This document shows positions 1-9,786 of a stretch of DNA of 64,000 bases, in pieces. The notes under the pieces are model-generated. The model saw only the letters and a list, made by a program, of their open reading frames with translations. It was not told where the DNA came from and ran no database searches. The translations under genes were made by a program, and so were the position numbers. The first letter of the stretch is position 1, and every line of letters begins with the position of its first letter. Source of the DNA: Rhodopseudomonas palustris (lineage in GTDB: Bacteria; Pseudomonadota; Alphaproteobacteria; Rhizobiales; Xanthobacteraceae); contig JACRJB010000024.1 in NCBI GenBank assembly GCA_016215605.1, positions 62,001 to 126,000 of the forward strand. The letters run 5' to 3'.

Positions 1-220
1 TGGGAAATTGATGTAAATCATATCCCTTGCTCGCCCGGATTGATCAACTTGATCTCGCAGTGTTGCGGTTTGGTAATTTTATTCCGCCTTGGCGGAGCAG
101 ATTTCACAGCAACCTGCAGCGGTAAGGACTGTATTCTTGATGGTGATCGAGCCGCCTATGGCTTCGTGCATTCGTGCCCGGCCCTTAAGCGACGCCCGTT
201 GCCGATTTAGTCGATAATGG
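1..220. other. Unassigned left-edge sequence
   Basis: No convincing gene, RNA or repeat is visible in this stretch. Its composition is less GC-rich than the neighbouring genes. Open frames on the minus strand here look like chance frames, with no family features. It probably holds the promoter of the small operon that follows. Confidence 0.4.
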
Positions 221-229
221 GTGCCCGTT

Positions 230-418
230 ATGGTGGATGTGGTCAATTTGAAACGTTTCAAGAAACGAGCGGAGCGGGAAGCAGCCGCGAAGCTCGCCGA
301 CGTCAACCGCGCCCGATTTGGCAGAACCAAATCGCAGCGCGCAGTGGACGAGCATCGGGTCAGCCGCGCCAATGAACTGCTCGATCAACATGCAATCGGT
401 GGCGAGGACGCGTCATGA
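230..418 (+). CDS. DUF4169-like small basic protein
   Basis: A 62-residue, highly charged protein. The N-terminus (VVNLKRFKKR) is followed by a helical stretch rich in Lys, Arg, Ala and Glu, as in the DUF4169 family of alphaproteobacteria, whose function is unknown to me. ATG at 230 was chosen; a GTG three codons upstream at 221 would add MPV. The stop overlaps the start of the next gene by 4 bases (ATGA), so the two are translationally coupled. The assignment to the family is from recall of its characteristic N-terminus. Confidence 0.7.
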   Translation: MVDVVNLKRFKKRAEREAAAKLADVNRARFGRTKSQRAVDEHRVSRANELLDQHAIGGEDAS

Positions 419-699
419 AATCGCCGGTCGTCAAACGGTCGATCGTGGTCGCGGGCCACAAGACCAGTGTCAGCCTCGAAGAAGCTTTCTGGAACGGCAT
501 GAAGGAAATCTCCGGCGTGCGGGACATGACCTTGTCCGAGCTCGTCGGTGAGATCGACGGCAATCGTCAGCAGGGCAACCTGTCGTCGGCGATCCGCCTG
601 TTCGTGCTGGATTACTTCCGCAGCCGCGCGATGCAGCAGCCGCAGCCGACTCAGGCGGCGGTCGAGACCAAGGCTGATAGCAGCCTCGTGGCGCACTGA
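415..699 (+). CDS. Ribbon-helix-helix domain protein
   Basis: A 94-residue protein resembling the RHH_4-type ribbon-helix-helix family. A short beta segment (KRSIVVAGHKTSVSLE) precedes two helices (EEAFWNGMKEI and TLSELVGEID), the order expected of a DNA-binding RHH dimer. The C-terminal 25 residues are low complexity (Gln/Pro/Ala). It overlaps the DUF4169-like gene upstream, so the two are probably one operon. A DNA target is not evident. It could act as a regulator of unknown genes; this role is inferred from the fold only. Confidence 0.75.
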   Translation: MKSPVVKRSIVVAGHKTSVSLEEAFWNGMKEISGVRDMTLSELVGEIDGNRQQGNLSSAIRLFVLDYFRSRAMQQPQPTQAAVETKADSSLVAH

Positions 700-721
700 T
701 CAGCACTGCTGATCGGTGCGC
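691..721. terminator. Hairpin between convergent genes
   Basis: A 15-base arm at 691-705 pairs with 707-721 with a single G-U type mismatch. It overlaps the stop codon of the RHH gene and ends just before the stop codon of the AsmA-like gene at 725. There is only a weak T-rich stretch, so it may serve both convergent genes as a bidirectional terminator. Confidence 0.45.
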
Positions 722-724
722 TGA

Positions 725-3700
725 TTAGTAGGCCGCCCGCGAGTTGTTCGGGGGCGTGAGAACTAACGGTGGGCGCGGCCGAGACGGTCGCGCATCGCCC
801 GGCGCAGGCTTGATTTCCACAGGCGGTGGCAGTGGCGCGACGTGCTCGCGAGCGGCAGGTGCTGCTTCGCGAGCGCTCGGGGCTGCGCTGTTCAGCACCT
901 GGGGCGCAGGCTGGGCCGGCGCAGGTTTCGGCGTCGACACCCGCGGCTTCGGCGCAGGTGCGCGGCGCGGATCTGCGTCCGGCAGCGGCGCCGGCGCGGC
1001 GACTGGCGGCGAAGCGGCTTGCGGCGCCGGGGTCTGCGGTGCCACGGTCTGCGGAATCACCGGTGCGGTTGCCGGCGGTGCGGCCCGCACGGCATCCGGC
1101 GTCCCCTGTCGCGGCGCAACGGCGGCATTTCCCGGCTTTGGCGTTTCCACCGACGGCGGCGCGGCAGCGTCCGGCGTTGCCGCGGACGGGCCAGGCGCGC
1201 CCGCCGATGGCGCGTCGGTCCTTGCGGCCGGCAGCACCGGCGGCTTCGCCTCCTGCTCCAGGCTCTGAAGCTTCCGGGTCTCGCGATCGATCCGCTTCAC
1301 CGTCAGCCAGGACGACAGCGCCGACAGATCGACATTGCGGGTCAGCCGATCCGGCGGCCCGGCGGCGAAGATCCGGATTTCGGGCGGCTGCTCCGGCCCC
1401 GTTCCGGCCAGCGCCAGCGTGACACGGAGGTCGGCCTGCCCGGCCGGAATGTCGTAGCCGCCGGACAGCACCGCACGGGCCCCCTTCGCGGTCAGCGTCG
1501 TCGCCGCGACTCGCAGCCGCCCGTCCGCCAGGCTGATCGGAAACTGCGCGCTGTCCACCGCCAGCGTGCCGCCCGCGAGCACCGGCTCGATCATCTTCGC
1601 GAGGCTCGTATCGTCGATCGGCTTGGCCGATTCGCCGGCGCGCAGCGCGACCTCGAACGCCTTCGGATCCAGCCCCGGAAGCTGCGCCCGCTCCAGCGTC
1701 AGCGTGCCTCCGCCCGCCAGCGCCCCGCTCAGCGCCGAGGCGCTGCGGCCGACGCTGTCGAGCGTCATCTGCAGCGAAGCCTTCGCCGCCGGCATCGCCT
1801 GTTCGCCGAACCGCAGCGCCTTCGCATCGGCGCCCGCCAGCGCGACATTGGCGTCGAGCGCGACGCCGGCATCGCCCGGCTTGGCGTGCAGCACCACCTT
1901 GGCGTCACCGCCGCCGAGCTTGCCTTTGGCATCCAGTGTCAGCGTTCGGCCGTCATGGCGCAGCACGCCGCCGAACGGCTGCAATTCGGAGCCGCCCGGC
2001 AACGACGCGCGTAGCGCCTGAAACGACAGTTTGCCACGCCAGCCGCGCAGCAGGCCGCGGCCGAGCGGCTCCGCTGCATCCTGGCCGGTGACGCCGAGCG
2101 CCAGTTGCAGCGCCGGCCCGACCGCCAGCGTATCGAGCCCGGCTTCGCCGTCCACGGCGATCTCGTCGCCGAGCGTCAGCGCCAGCCGCCCGCGCAGCCG
2201 CGCACCGCCGAGCCCGGCGTCGATCTCGTTGAAACTCCATTGCCGCCCAGCGATCGCGAGCCGGGTGGTGGCGCTGATCCGGGCCGCATCCGCACCCGGC
2301 CCGGCGAGGTCGAGCAGCGGCGCCAGGTCGACCCGGCGCGCGTTCAGCGACAGCGTCGCCTTGGGCTCCTCCGCCCACGGCTCGACCCGGCCGTCGGCCT
2401 CGATATCGAAGGCGCCGCCGTTCAGCCGCCCCTTCACCTTCAGCGGCGCGCCCCAGGCTCCGCTCGCCGAGGCCTCGATCGTGCCGCCGCCCTCGCCGGC
2501 GGCGAGCGCCCGCTCGAGCCCGAGCAAAGTCAGCAACGATGCGCCGCGCCCGGCCGACAATCTGCCGTCCAGGCCGACGTCGCTGCGGCTGAGCAGATCG
2601 GCCTTGAGGTCGCCGATGTCGGCGCCCTGCGGCGTCGCCTTCAGCGTCACGCGGCCTTCGAGCTGCGGGCTGTCGATCTGCACCACGGCGCCGGCGTTGA
2701 CCTGCCCGGCCTTGGCCTTGTCGGCGGCCAGCGTCAGCGCGAGCGACACCCGCGCCGCGCCGGGCCCGTCGCCGATCGCTTTCAGCCGCGCGGCGATGGT
2801 CGGCGCCAGCGGATCGAGCGCATCAGCGAGCGGCCGCAGCGACGGCGCCAGCGCGGCGAGATTGAGCCTGCCGGTGGCGGTGCCGCGGTCGAGCGCGCCG
2901 TCGCCCTGCAGCGTGACGCCGCTGGCGCTTCTGGCCTCGAGCTGGTCGAGCGACACGGTGCCCGGTCCATAGCCGAACCGCGTCCGCAGCGGGCGCCAGG
3001 TCTGGCCGCCGGATTTGGCTTCGCCGAGGTCGAGCGAGACGCTGGCCTGCTCCGGCCAGGAGTCGCGCGGCCCGGCGAGCGAGCTCCACAGCTCCGTCGC
3101 GGCATCGAGATCGACGCGGTCGCCTGTCAGCACCGCCTCGATGCGCCCGCCGCGATCGGCGGTCCGGCTGCTGACGACGCGGCCGCGCAGCGTGCCGCCG
3201 TCGGCCTCGATGGTGAGCGGATCGACCGTGACGCTGTCGGCAGCGGCGGCGACGCTGCCCTGCACCCGCAGCGGCTTCGCCAGGCTGCCGACGCTCGGCG
3301 GCCGGCCCTGCAGCCACGCGGTGAGCAGATCGGGATCGGCGGATTCGATCGTCAGCGCGCCCTTGAAGCGGTCCGCCGCGCCCGCCGGCTGGGCGCCGGT
3401 CAGCGCCAGCCGCGACCCACCGGGCGCCCGCAGCGCCAGCCGGTCGATCCGCCACACCTCGCCGTCCGAGCGCAGCTCCGCCGAAATCTCGGTCAGCGGC
3501 CGGCCGCCGAGCGTGAGCTGCTCGGCGTCGAGCCCGATCCGCATCGGCAGCGGCGGCTGCGGCACGCCGCCGATGCGCTCGCGCAATTGCGGCAGCCAGA
3601 CCTCGGACCCGTCGCCGTCCTTGGCCAGCAGCCTGTCGCCGTCGAGCTGGCGCGCCGACAGCTTCGCCGTCAGCAAGGGCGACGCGCCGAACCGGACATC

Positions 3701-4555
3701 GCCGGCGCCGGCGAGCTTCAGCGCCCGCTCTTCGGCGCCCCACGACACGTCGAGCTGATCCAGCGCCGCCAGCGCCGGATCGGCCTTCACCTTGGCCGAC
3801 ACCCGCCACGGCGTGCGCGAACCATCCGCCACGGCGGCCGCGGACAGCACCGCGGTGCCGTCGAACCGCGGCGAGCGGCCGGCGAACGCCAGCACGCCGT
3901 CGAGATCGGCGGACACGCCGCGCCCCGCCTGATCGACCGTGAGATGCAGCCGCGTGCCGTCGGTATTGGCCGCGCGGCCGGCCGACAGCCGGAACGGATA
4001 GCGCGTGCCGCGCATCAGGAAATTGCCATCGCCGCGCAGCGAGGCCCCCTGCGCGCGCAAATCGCCGGCGAAGGCGATGTCGCTGAGTTCGATGGTGGAG
4101 CGGCTGGCGGCGTCGTGCAGCGCGATCCGCCCGGTCAGATTGAGCCGGTCGATCGACAGCGCCGCGAGATCGGACAGGCCGGAGGCCGGCCAGTCGAGCC
4201 GGCCGTTGGCGTCGAGTCCGAGGTCGAGCGCGAAGCCGTTGACCGAGAGTTCGTCGGCGCGCCACTCGCCGCGCATCAGCGCGCCGAGGCTGAATTCGAC
4301 GTCGAGCTTGGCGGCGCGGATGCGGCCGGGATCGTTGGCGCCGCCGATGGTGACGTCGCGCAGCCGCAGCGTCGGGGTCGGCAGCAGCCGCGCGTCGAGC
4401 GGCCCGGCGACCCGGACCGGCGCGCCGGCCAGCCGCGTCGCCTCGGCTTCGAACTGATCGCGGAACTGATTCCAGTCGATCACGAACGGCCCCACCAGGG
4501 CGGCAAGCAGCGCCAGAATCAGCGCAATGGCCAGGCCGAGCAAGGTGGTCTGCAA
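725..4555 (-). CDS. AsmA family protein, large
   Basis: A 1276-residue AsmA-type protein. An N-terminal membrane helix (about residues 5-27) is followed by the typical start of AsmA proteins, with DWNQFR and then a run of beta-rich repeats (LRLRDVTIGG, LSLGALMRGE-like blocks). AsmA proteins are inner-membrane anchored and span the periplasm; they are linked to outer-membrane lipid and protein homeostasis. The last 200 residues or so are Pro/Ala-rich low complexity, unusual for the core family and perhaps a periplasmic or wall-spanning tail. The start is TTG at 4555, preceded by a GGGGA ribosome site about 7 bases away. It converges with the RHH gene. Confidence 0.9.
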   Translation of the reverse strand: MQTTLLGLAIALILALLAALVGPFVIDWNQFRDQFEAEATRLAGAPVRVAGPLDARLLPTPTLRLRDVTIGGANDPGRIRAAKLDVEFSLGALMRGEWRADELSVNGFALDLGLDANGRLDWPASGLSDLAALSIDRLNLTGRIALHDAASRSTIELSDIAFAGDLRAQGASLRGDGNFLMRGTRYPFRLSAGRAANTDGTRLHLTVDQAGRGVSADLDGVLAFAGRSPRFDGTAVLSAAAVADGSRTPWRVSAKVKADPALAALDQLDVSWGAEERALKLAGAGDVRFGASPLLTAKLSARQLDGDRLLAKDGDGSEVWLPQLRERIGGVPQPPLPMRIGLDAEQLTLGGRPLTEISAELRSDGEVWRIDRLALRAPGGSRLALTGAQPAGAADRFKGALTIESADPDLLTAWLQGRPPSVGSLAKPLRVQGSVAAAADSVTVDPLTIEADGGTLRGRVVSSRTADRGGRIEAVLTGDRVDLDAATELWSSLAGPRDSWPEQASVSLDLGEAKSGGQTWRPLRTRFGYGPGTVSLDQLEARSASGVTLQGDGALDRGTATGRLNLAALAPSLRPLADALDPLAPTIAARLKAIGDGPGAARVSLALTLAADKAKAGQVNAGAVVQIDSPQLEGRVTLKATPQGADIGDLKADLLSRSDVGLDGRLSAGRGASLLTLLGLERALAAGEGGGTIEASASGAWGAPLKVKGRLNGGAFDIEADGRVEPWAEEPKATLSLNARRVDLAPLLDLAGPGADAARISATTRLAIAGRQWSFNEIDAGLGGARLRGRLALTLGDEIAVDGEAGLDTLAVGPALQLALGVTGQDAAEPLGRGLLRGWRGKLSFQALRASLPGGSELQPFGGVLRHDGRTLTLDAKGKLGGGDAKVVLHAKPGDAGVALDANVALAGADAKALRFGEQAMPAAKASLQMTLDSVGRSASALSGALAGGGTLTLERAQLPGLDPKAFEVALRAGESAKPIDDTSLAKMIEPVLAGGTLAVDSAQFPISLADGRLRVAATTLTAKGARAVLSGGYDIPAGQADLRVTLALAGTGPEQPPEIRIFAAGPPDRLTRNVDLSALSSWLTVKRIDRETRKLQSLEQEAKPPVLPAARTDAPSAGAPGPSAATPDAAAPPSVETPKPGNAAVAPRQGTPDAVRAAPPATAPVIPQTVAPQTPAPQAASPPVAAPAPLPDADPRRAPAPKPRVSTPKPAPAQPAPQVLNSAAPSAREAAPAAREHVAPLPPPVEIKPAPGDARPSRPRPPLVLTPPNNSRAAY

Positions 4556-4690
4556 CGTGATGTCCCCTCGGGCGATCAGCCGTCCCGGCCAACGATCAAT
4601 AGCTCCGTCTTTTCAACGCATAACAACGAAAGATGGCGAACTCACAGCAATTTACGCCGCACCTCAGCGTACGACGGAAATCTCAGATCT

Positions 4691-6118
4691 TCAAAGCGCT
4701 TGCGGCAGGATCTTGCCGGGATTGAAGATGTTCTGCGGATCAAGCGCCTGTTTGATCGCACGCATCGCCTGCAACGCCTCGACGCCGAGCTCGGCCTGCA
4801 GATATTTCTGCTTGCCCTGGCCGATGCCGTGCTCGCCGGTGCAGGTGCCGTCCATCGCCTGCGCGCGCTCGACAAGCCGGTGCATGAACTCGTCGGCGCG
4901 CGCCAGTTCGTCGGAATCGTTGACGTCGCACAGCAGCGAGCAATGGAAGTTGCCGTCGCCGACATGGCCGACGATCGGCGCCAGCAGCCCGAGCCGCAGC
5001 ATGTCCTGCTCGGTCTCGGCGACGCAATCGGCCAGCCGCGAGATCGGCACGCAGACGTCGGTGGCGACCACGCCCACCCCGTCGCCGGGCCGCAGCGCCC
5101 GCACCGACCAATAGGCGTCGTGCCTTGCCTGCCACAGCCTGTTGCGATCCTCCGGACGGGTCGTCCAGGTGAACTCGCCGCCGCCGCAATCCTTGGCGAT
5201 GGCGCCGAAATTCTTCGACTGCTCGCCGACCTCGACCTCGCTGCCGTGAAATTCCAGCAGCAGCAGCGGCGTCTCCGCCAGCGTCAGCTTGGAATAGGCG
5301 TTGACCGCCTTGACCTGGGATTCGCTGAGCAGCTCGATCCGCGCCAGCGGGATGCCGGTCTGGATCGCCAGGATCACCGCCTGGCAGGCGTCGGTGACCG
5401 ACGGGAACGAGCACGACGCCGCCGCGATCACCTCGGGGATGCCGCGCAGCTTGATGGTCAGTTCGGAAATGATGCCGAGCGTGCCCTCGCTGCCGACGAA
5501 CAGGTGGGTCAGGTCGTAGCCGGCCGAGGACTTCTTCGCCCGTGTGCCGGTGGTGATGATCTCGCCGTCGCCGCGCACCACCTTCAGCGCCAGCACGTTG
5601 TCGCGCATGGTGCCGTAGCGGACCGCATTGGTGCCGGAGGCGCGGGTCGCCGCCATGCCGCCGATCGAGGCGTCGGCGCCGGGGTCGATCGGGAAGAACA
5701 GGCCCTGGTCGCGCAGATTCTCGTTCAGCGCCTTGCGGGTGACGCCGGGCTGGATGACGCAGTCGAGGTCCTCGGCGTGCACGCTGAGGATCTTGTTCAT
5801 GTCGCGCAGGTCGATCGAAATGCCGCCGGCCGGAGCGTTGACGTGGCCCTCCAGCGAGGTGCCGGTGCCGAACGCGATCACCGGCACGCGGTATTTGGCA
5901 CAAATGCGCACCACGTCCTGAATGTCCGCCGTCTCCTGCGCCATCACCACCGCGTCCGGCGGCTGGTTCGGCAGCCAGGTCGTGGTGTGACCGTGCTGTT
6001 CGCGCACGGCGAGCGAGGTGACGAGACGGTTGCCGAACCGCGCCGCGAGCGCTTCAATGGCGCCGGCCACAGCTTGCGGCTCCGCGCGCGGCGGAATGTT
6101 GGTGATGGTCAGACCCAC
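4691..6118 (-). CDS. FAD-linked oxidase, D-lactate dehydrogenase type
   Basis: A 475-residue flavoprotein of the FAD_binding_4/FAD-oxidase_C family (Dld/GlcD/LDHD group), oxidising a 2-hydroxy acid such as D-lactate. The FAD-binding segment includes GTGTSLEGH and PGADASIGGMAATRASG. The C-terminal domain has the HVGDGNFH and GEHGIGQGK motifs that bind metal and substrate. The frame extends to 6154, but GTG at 6118 has a strong GGAGG site 9 bases upstream and gives a conventional N-terminus. The electron acceptor and exact substrate cannot be read from sequence. It is divergent from the thioesterase gene, with only 66 bases between their starts. Confidence 0.88.
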   Translation of the reverse strand: MGLTITNIPPRAEPQAVAGAIEALAARFGNRLVTSLAVREQHGHTTTWLPNQPPDAVVMAQETADIQDVVRICAKYRVPVIAFGTGTSLEGHVNAPAGGISIDLRDMNKILSVHAEDLDCVIQPGVTRKALNENLRDQGLFFPIDPGADASIGGMAATRASGTNAVRYGTMRDNVLALKVVRGDGEIITTGTRAKKSSAGYDLTHLFVGSEGTLGIISELTIKLRGIPEVIAAASCSFPSVTDACQAVILAIQTGIPLARIELLSESQVKAVNAYSKLTLAETPLLLLEFHGSEVEVGEQSKNFGAIAKDCGGGEFTWTTRPEDRNRLWQARHDAYWSVRALRPGDGVGVVATDVCVPISRLADCVAETEQDMLRLGLLAPIVGHVGDGNFHCSLLCDVNDSDELARADEFMHRLVERAQAMDGTCTGEHGIGQGKQKYLQAELGVEALQAMRAIKQALDPQNIFNPGKILPQAL

Positions 6119-6184
6119 GATAAAAATCCTCCGGCTCGCGGGCGACCGTGGCAAAGGATACCGGAGGGGTCAAGGGAGGCAGGA

Positions 6185-6706
6185 TTGACTTTGGAAGTAG
6201 ATCGCAATGTCGACGCCAGCGGCATTGCCGCGCCGTTCGTCACCACGGTGATGCAGATCGAACCGGCCTGGATCGACTACAACGGCCATCTGAACATGGC
6301 TTATTACAACGTGTTGTTCGACCGTGCGATCGACCAGATGTGGCTCGAACTCGGGATCGGCCCGGACTATCTGAAGACCCGCGGCGGCTCGACCTTCACG
6401 GCGGAATGCCACGTCCGCTATCTGCGCGAGGTGCATCTCGGCGATCCCGTGGAGGTGCACGTCTATCTGATCGCCGCCGATGAGAAGCGGATCCACACCT
6501 TCGAGGAGCTGCGCCACGCCGAAGAGGGCTGGCTGTCTGCGACCTCCGAAAACATGTCGATGCATGTCGACATGAGTTCGCGCAAGGTGGCGCCGTTTCC
6601 GGCGGACATTCGCGCCCGGGTCGACCGTATCGTCGACGCGCATCGCGCGGTGCCGAAGCCCGAGGGCATCGGACGCAGCGTCGCGATGCCCTCGAAGCGC
6701 AGTTAG
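6185..6706 (+). CDS. Hotdog-fold thioesterase, betainyl-CoA type
   Basis: A 173-residue thioesterase of the 4-hydroxybenzoyl-CoA/YbgC hotdog superfamily. The catalytic-type motif WIDYNGHLNMAYY is at about residues 31-43. It most resembles the thioesterases paired with carnitine dehydrogenase that hydrolyse betainyl-CoA; no carnitine gene is nearby, so the substrate is uncertain. The start is placed at TTG 6185 behind GGGAGG at 6174-6179; a second TTG at 6191 is possible. Its frame stays open far upstream over the opposite-strand genes, but that extension has no family features. Confidence 0.82.
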   Translation: MTLEVDRNVDASGIAAPFVTTVMQIEPAWIDYNGHLNMAYYNVLFDRAIDQMWLELGIGPDYLKTRGGSTFTAECHVRYLREVHLGDPVEVHVYLIAADEKRIHTFEELRHAEEGWLSATSENMSMHVDMSSRKVAPFPADIRARVDRIVDAHRAVPKPEGIGRSVAMPSKRS

Positions 6707-6717
6707 TTGGCTTCCGG

Positions 6718-6891
6718 CTAGACCCGGCTGCGGCCGCGCACCAGGCCGACCACGGCCGAGATCAGGAACAGCACGATCGCGATGAAGAAGATGATCTTGG
6801 CGATTTCGATCGACGCGCCGGCGATGCCGCCGAAGCCGAGCAGACCTGCGACCACCGCGACGATGAGGAAAGTAACGACCCAACCCAGCAT
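6718..6891 (-). CDS. DUF1328 small membrane protein
   Basis: A 57-residue hydrophobic protein with two predicted membrane helices separated by a Gly/Ala-rich turn (FGGIAGAS). It ends in a basic tail (RGRSRV). This matches the DUF1328/YtjA family of small inner-membrane proteins, often linked to general stress. ATG at 6891 follows a GGAGAG site and gives the usual family length; an upstream ATG at 6918 would add nine polar residues. It converges with the thioesterase, the stops being 11 bases apart. Confidence 0.85.
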   Translation of the reverse strand: MLGWVVTFLIVAVVAGLLGFGGIAGASIEIAKIIFFIAIVLFLISAVVGLVRGRSRV

Positions 6892-7204
6892 GAGATGCTC
6901 TCCGTTTGCTTCGGACATCTCCAACCGGGATGTCCCTTGACATTCGGCGCGCCTGCGATCAGCCGCACCGGCTGAGCCAACAATCCGGCGCTGGAACGAA
7001 AGTTCCGGCGCGTTCCGACGCCGCCGGCCGCTTGATTTTTGGCGCGGCACGGAACGATTTTGCGGGAAAAGCGCAGCATCGCGGCGGCCATGCGCCGGAA
7101 AGCCTGTCGCCGCGGGGCCGCAGCCCCTATATGGCCGGATAATCCTGCTATGAAGGCTCCCCTTCCCCGGCCCGCGGTGCCATCGTGGGGCAAAGACGAT
7201 TCGC
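6892..7204. promoter_or_regulatory. Divergent intergenic region upstream of uvrD
   Basis: The 313 bases between the DUF1328 gene and uvrD hold no convincing gene. A palindromic GGAAC...GTTCC cluster lies near 6990-7015. It recalls sigma-EcfG -35 elements, but the spacing to a CGTT -10 does not fit. Promoters for both flanking genes are expected here; none can be fixed by eye. Confidence 0.3.
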
Positions 7205-9778
7205 ATGACTGAACCGAACAAGCGCGCCGATCTCGACCTCTCCGGCTATCAGCCCGCCGCCGGCGGAATCGCCGCGCGGGCGCGCGCCGCTGCGGCGCCG
7301 GCCTACCTGTCCGGGCTCAACCCGGAGCAGCGCGAGGCGGTCGAGACGCTCGACGGCCCGGTGCTGGTGCTGGCCGGCGCAGGCACCGGCAAGACGCGGG
7401 TGCTGACGACGCGGATCGCCCACATCCTCTCCACCGGCCGCGCCCGCCCCGCCGAGATCCTGTCGGTGACCTTCACCAACAAGGCCGCGCGCGAGATGAA
7501 GCTGCGGCTCGGCCAGATGCTCGGCCAGGCGGTCGAAGGCATGCCGTGGCTCGGCACCTTCCACTCGATCGGCGGCCGCATCCTGCGCTATCACGCCGAA
7601 CTGGTGCAGCTCACCTCGAACTTCACGGTGCTCGACACCGACGACCAGATCCGCCTCCTGAAGCAGTTGCTCGCCGCCGACAATATCGACGACAAGCGCT
7701 GGCCGGCGCGGATGCTGGCCGGGCTGATCGATGGCTGGAAGAACCGCGGCCTGACGCCGTCGCAGGTCCCCGCCGGCGAAGCCGCCAGCTTCGGCAACGG
7801 CCGCGGCGGCAAGCTCTACGCCGCTTATCAGGAGCGCCTGAAGGTGCTCAACGCCGCCGATTTCGGCGATCTCTTGCTGGAAAACATCCGGCTGTTCCGC
7901 GAACACCCCGACGTGCTGCGGCAATATCAGAACCGCTTCAAGTTCATCCTGGTCGACGAGTATCAGGACACGAACGTCGCACAATACCTCTGGCTGCGGC
8001 TGCTGTCGCAGACGCCGTCGTCCCCATCCCCCATCCTTCGAGACGCCGCGCGCCGCGCGGCTCCTCAGGATGAGGGTGCCGAGACAGTGGCCGACGCAGG
8101 CACTGACTTAGTCCCTCACCCTGAGGAGCGCGGGCAAAGCCCGCGCGTCTCGAAGGGCGAGGCCGAGGTGCCGGCAACATCCTCCCCACCGAAGAACATC
8201 TGCTGCGTCGGCGACGACGATCAGTCGATCTATGGCTGGCGCGGCGCCGAGGTCGACAACATCCTGCGCTTCGACCACGATTTTCCCGGCGCCAAGGTCA
8301 TCCGCCTCGAACGCAACTATCGCTCGACCGGCCACATCCTCGCCGCCGCCTCGCATCTGATCGCCCACAATGAAGGCCGGCTCGGCAAGACGCTGCGCAC
8401 CGAGGACGTCGACGGCGAGATGGTCACCGTCACCGGCGCGTGGGATTCCGAGGAAGAGGCTCGCGGCATCGGCGAGGAGATCGAGCAGCTGCAGCGTCAG
8501 GGCCACAAGCTCAACGAGATCGCGATCCTGGTCCGCGCGTCGTTCCAGATGCGCGAATTCGAAGACCGCTTCGTCACCCTCGGCCTGCCCTATCGGGTGA
8601 TCGGCGGGCCGCGGTTCTACGAGCGCGCCGAAATCCGCGACGCGCTGGCCTATCTGCGGGTGATCAATTCGCCGGCCGACGATCTCGCCTTCGAGCGCAT
8701 CGTCAACGTGCCGAAGCGCGGCCTCGGCGACGCCACCGTGCAACTGCTGCACGACCACGCGCGCAAGCGCCGTATTCCGCTGTTCGAAGCGTCGCGGCTG
8801 GTGGTCGAGACCGACGAGCTGAAGCCCAAGGCGCGAAGCTCGCTGCGCGCGTTGGTGGAGAGTTTCGAGCGCTGGCAGGTGCAGCGCAACGCGCTGTCGC
8901 ACACCGAGCTCGCCGAGATCGTGCTCGACGAGAGCGGCTACACCGACATGTGGCAGAAGGACCGCTCCGCCGACGCCGCCGGTCGGCTGGAGAACCTGAA
9001 GGAACTCGTCCGCTCGATGGAGGAGTTCGAGAACCTGCAGGGCTTTCTCGAACACATCTCGCTGGTGATGGACCGCGACGGCGCCGCCGACGAGGACGCC
9101 GTCAGCGTGATGACGCTGCACTCCGCCAAGGGGCTGGAATTCGAAACCGTGTTCCTGCCCGGCTGGGAGGAAGGCCTGTTTCCGCACCAGCGCGCGCTCG
9201 ACGATCAGGGCCGCGCCGGGCTCGAGGAAGAACGCCGCCTCGCCCATGTCGGCATCACGCGCGCAAGGCGCCGGGCGAAATTGTACTTCGCCACCAATCG
9301 CCGGATTCACGGCACCTGGAACACGACGATCCCGTCGCGCTTCCTGGACGAACTGCCGCAGGCCAATGTCGAGATCACCGAGTCCAAGGGCGGCTCCGGC
9401 TGGGGCGGCATGAGCGGCTACGGCCCGTCGCGCTTCGACAACGTCGAGTCGTTCGGCTCGAGCTACTCGACGCCGGGCTGGCAGCGGGCGCAGGCCCAGC
9501 GCGGCCGCAACGGCGGCGGCAATGGCGGCCGCGGCGGCGGCTTCAGCGACAGCGGCTCACCGTTCGGCGGCAGCCCCCGCCGCGCGCCTTTCACCATCGA
9601 AGGCGAGCTGGTGGCGAAATCCACCGGCACCGAATCTGACTTCACCGTCAGCGACCGCGTCTTCCACCAGAAATTCGGCTACGGCCAGGTGACCAAGATC
9701 GACGGCAACAAACTCACCATCGCCTTCGACAAGGCCGGCGAGAAGAAGGTGGTCGATAGCTTCGTGCAGCGGGTGTAG
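7205..9778 (+). CDS. uvrD: UvrD/PcrA DNA helicase with repeat insert
   Basis: An 857-residue superfamily-1 helicase for DNA repair and replication-fork processing. Walker A (AGAGTGKT) is at residues 57-64, Walker B (DEYQDTN) at 251-257 and motif III ([12 protein letters not shown]) near 336-347. The late motifs [14 protein letters not shown] and HVGITRAR follow. After a Gly-rich linker, the C-terminus has the Tudor-like domain of PcrA/UvrD ([16 protein letters not shown]). Between Walker B and motif III it carries an insert of roughly 60 residues, low complexity and rich in Pro, Arg and Glu. The insert is encoded by a palindromic repeat (about 8030-8165) that recurs at 14171-14278. The reading frame is intact, so the gene is probably functional. 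Confidence 0.95.
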   Translation: MTEPNKRADLDLSGYQPAAGGIAARARAAAAPAYLSGLNPEQREAVETLDGPVLVLAGAGTGKTRVLTTRIAHILSTGRARPAEILSVTFTNKAAREMKLRLGQMLGQAVEGMPWLGTFHSIGGRILRYHAELVQLTSNFTVLDTDDQIRLLKQLLAADNIDDKRWPARMLAGLIDGWKNRGLTPSQVPAGEAASFGNGRGGKLYAAYQERLKVLNAADFGDLLLENIRLFREHPDVLRQYQNRFKFILVDEYQDTNVAQYLWLRLLSQTPSSPSPILRDAARRAAPQDEGAETVADAGTDLVPHPEERGQSPRVSKGEAEVPATSSPPKNICCVGDDDQSIYGWRGAEVDNILRFDHDFPGAKVIRLERNYRSTGHILAAASHLIAHNEGRLGKTLRTEDVDGEMVTVTGAWDSEEEARGIGEEIEQLQRQGHKLNEIAILVRASFQMREFEDRFVTLGLPYRVIGGPRFYERAEIRDALAYLRVINSPADDLAFERIVNVPKRGLGDATVQLLHDHARKRRIPLFEASRLVVETDELKPKARSSLRALVESFERWQVQRNALSHTELAEIVLDESGYTDMWQKDRSADAAGRLENLKELVRSMEEFENLQGFLEHISLVMDRDGAADEDAVSVMTLHSAKGLEFETVFLPGWEEGLFPHQRALDDQGRAGLEEERRLAHVGITRARRRAKLYFATNRRIHGTWNTTIPSRFLDELPQANVEITESKGGSGWGGMSGYGPSRFDNVESFGSSYSTPGWQRAQAQRGRNGGGNGGRGGGFSDSGSPFGGSPRRAPFTIEGELVAKSTGTESDFTVSDRVFHQKFGYGQVTKIDGNKLTIAFDKAGEKKVVDSFVQRV
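8030..8165. repeat. Palindromic repeat family B, copy 1, inside uvrD
   Basis: Two inverted half-elements, each with its own hairpin. The left half (about 8030-8077) reads CCTTCGAGACG...CTCCTCAGGATGAGGG. The right half (about 8113-8160) is its reverse, starting CCCTCACCCTGAGGAGC and ending GTCTCGAAGG. The element is translated in frame within uvrD, without a stop, and lies between two essential helicase motifs. Confidence 0.85.
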
Positions 9779-9786
9779 AGGCCGCG

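Noticed and set aside
2105-6706. A plus-strand open frame of 1533 codons running opposite to the AsmA gene and the oxidase
   Set aside because: It is antisense to two well-supported genes and has no family features except in the last 173 residues, which are the thioesterase. Long antisense frames are expected at this GC content.
6975-7020. Sigma-EcfG promoter for the DUF1328 gene
   Set aside because: GGAAC words are present, but the distance to any CGTT is 13 or about 20 bases rather than 16-17.
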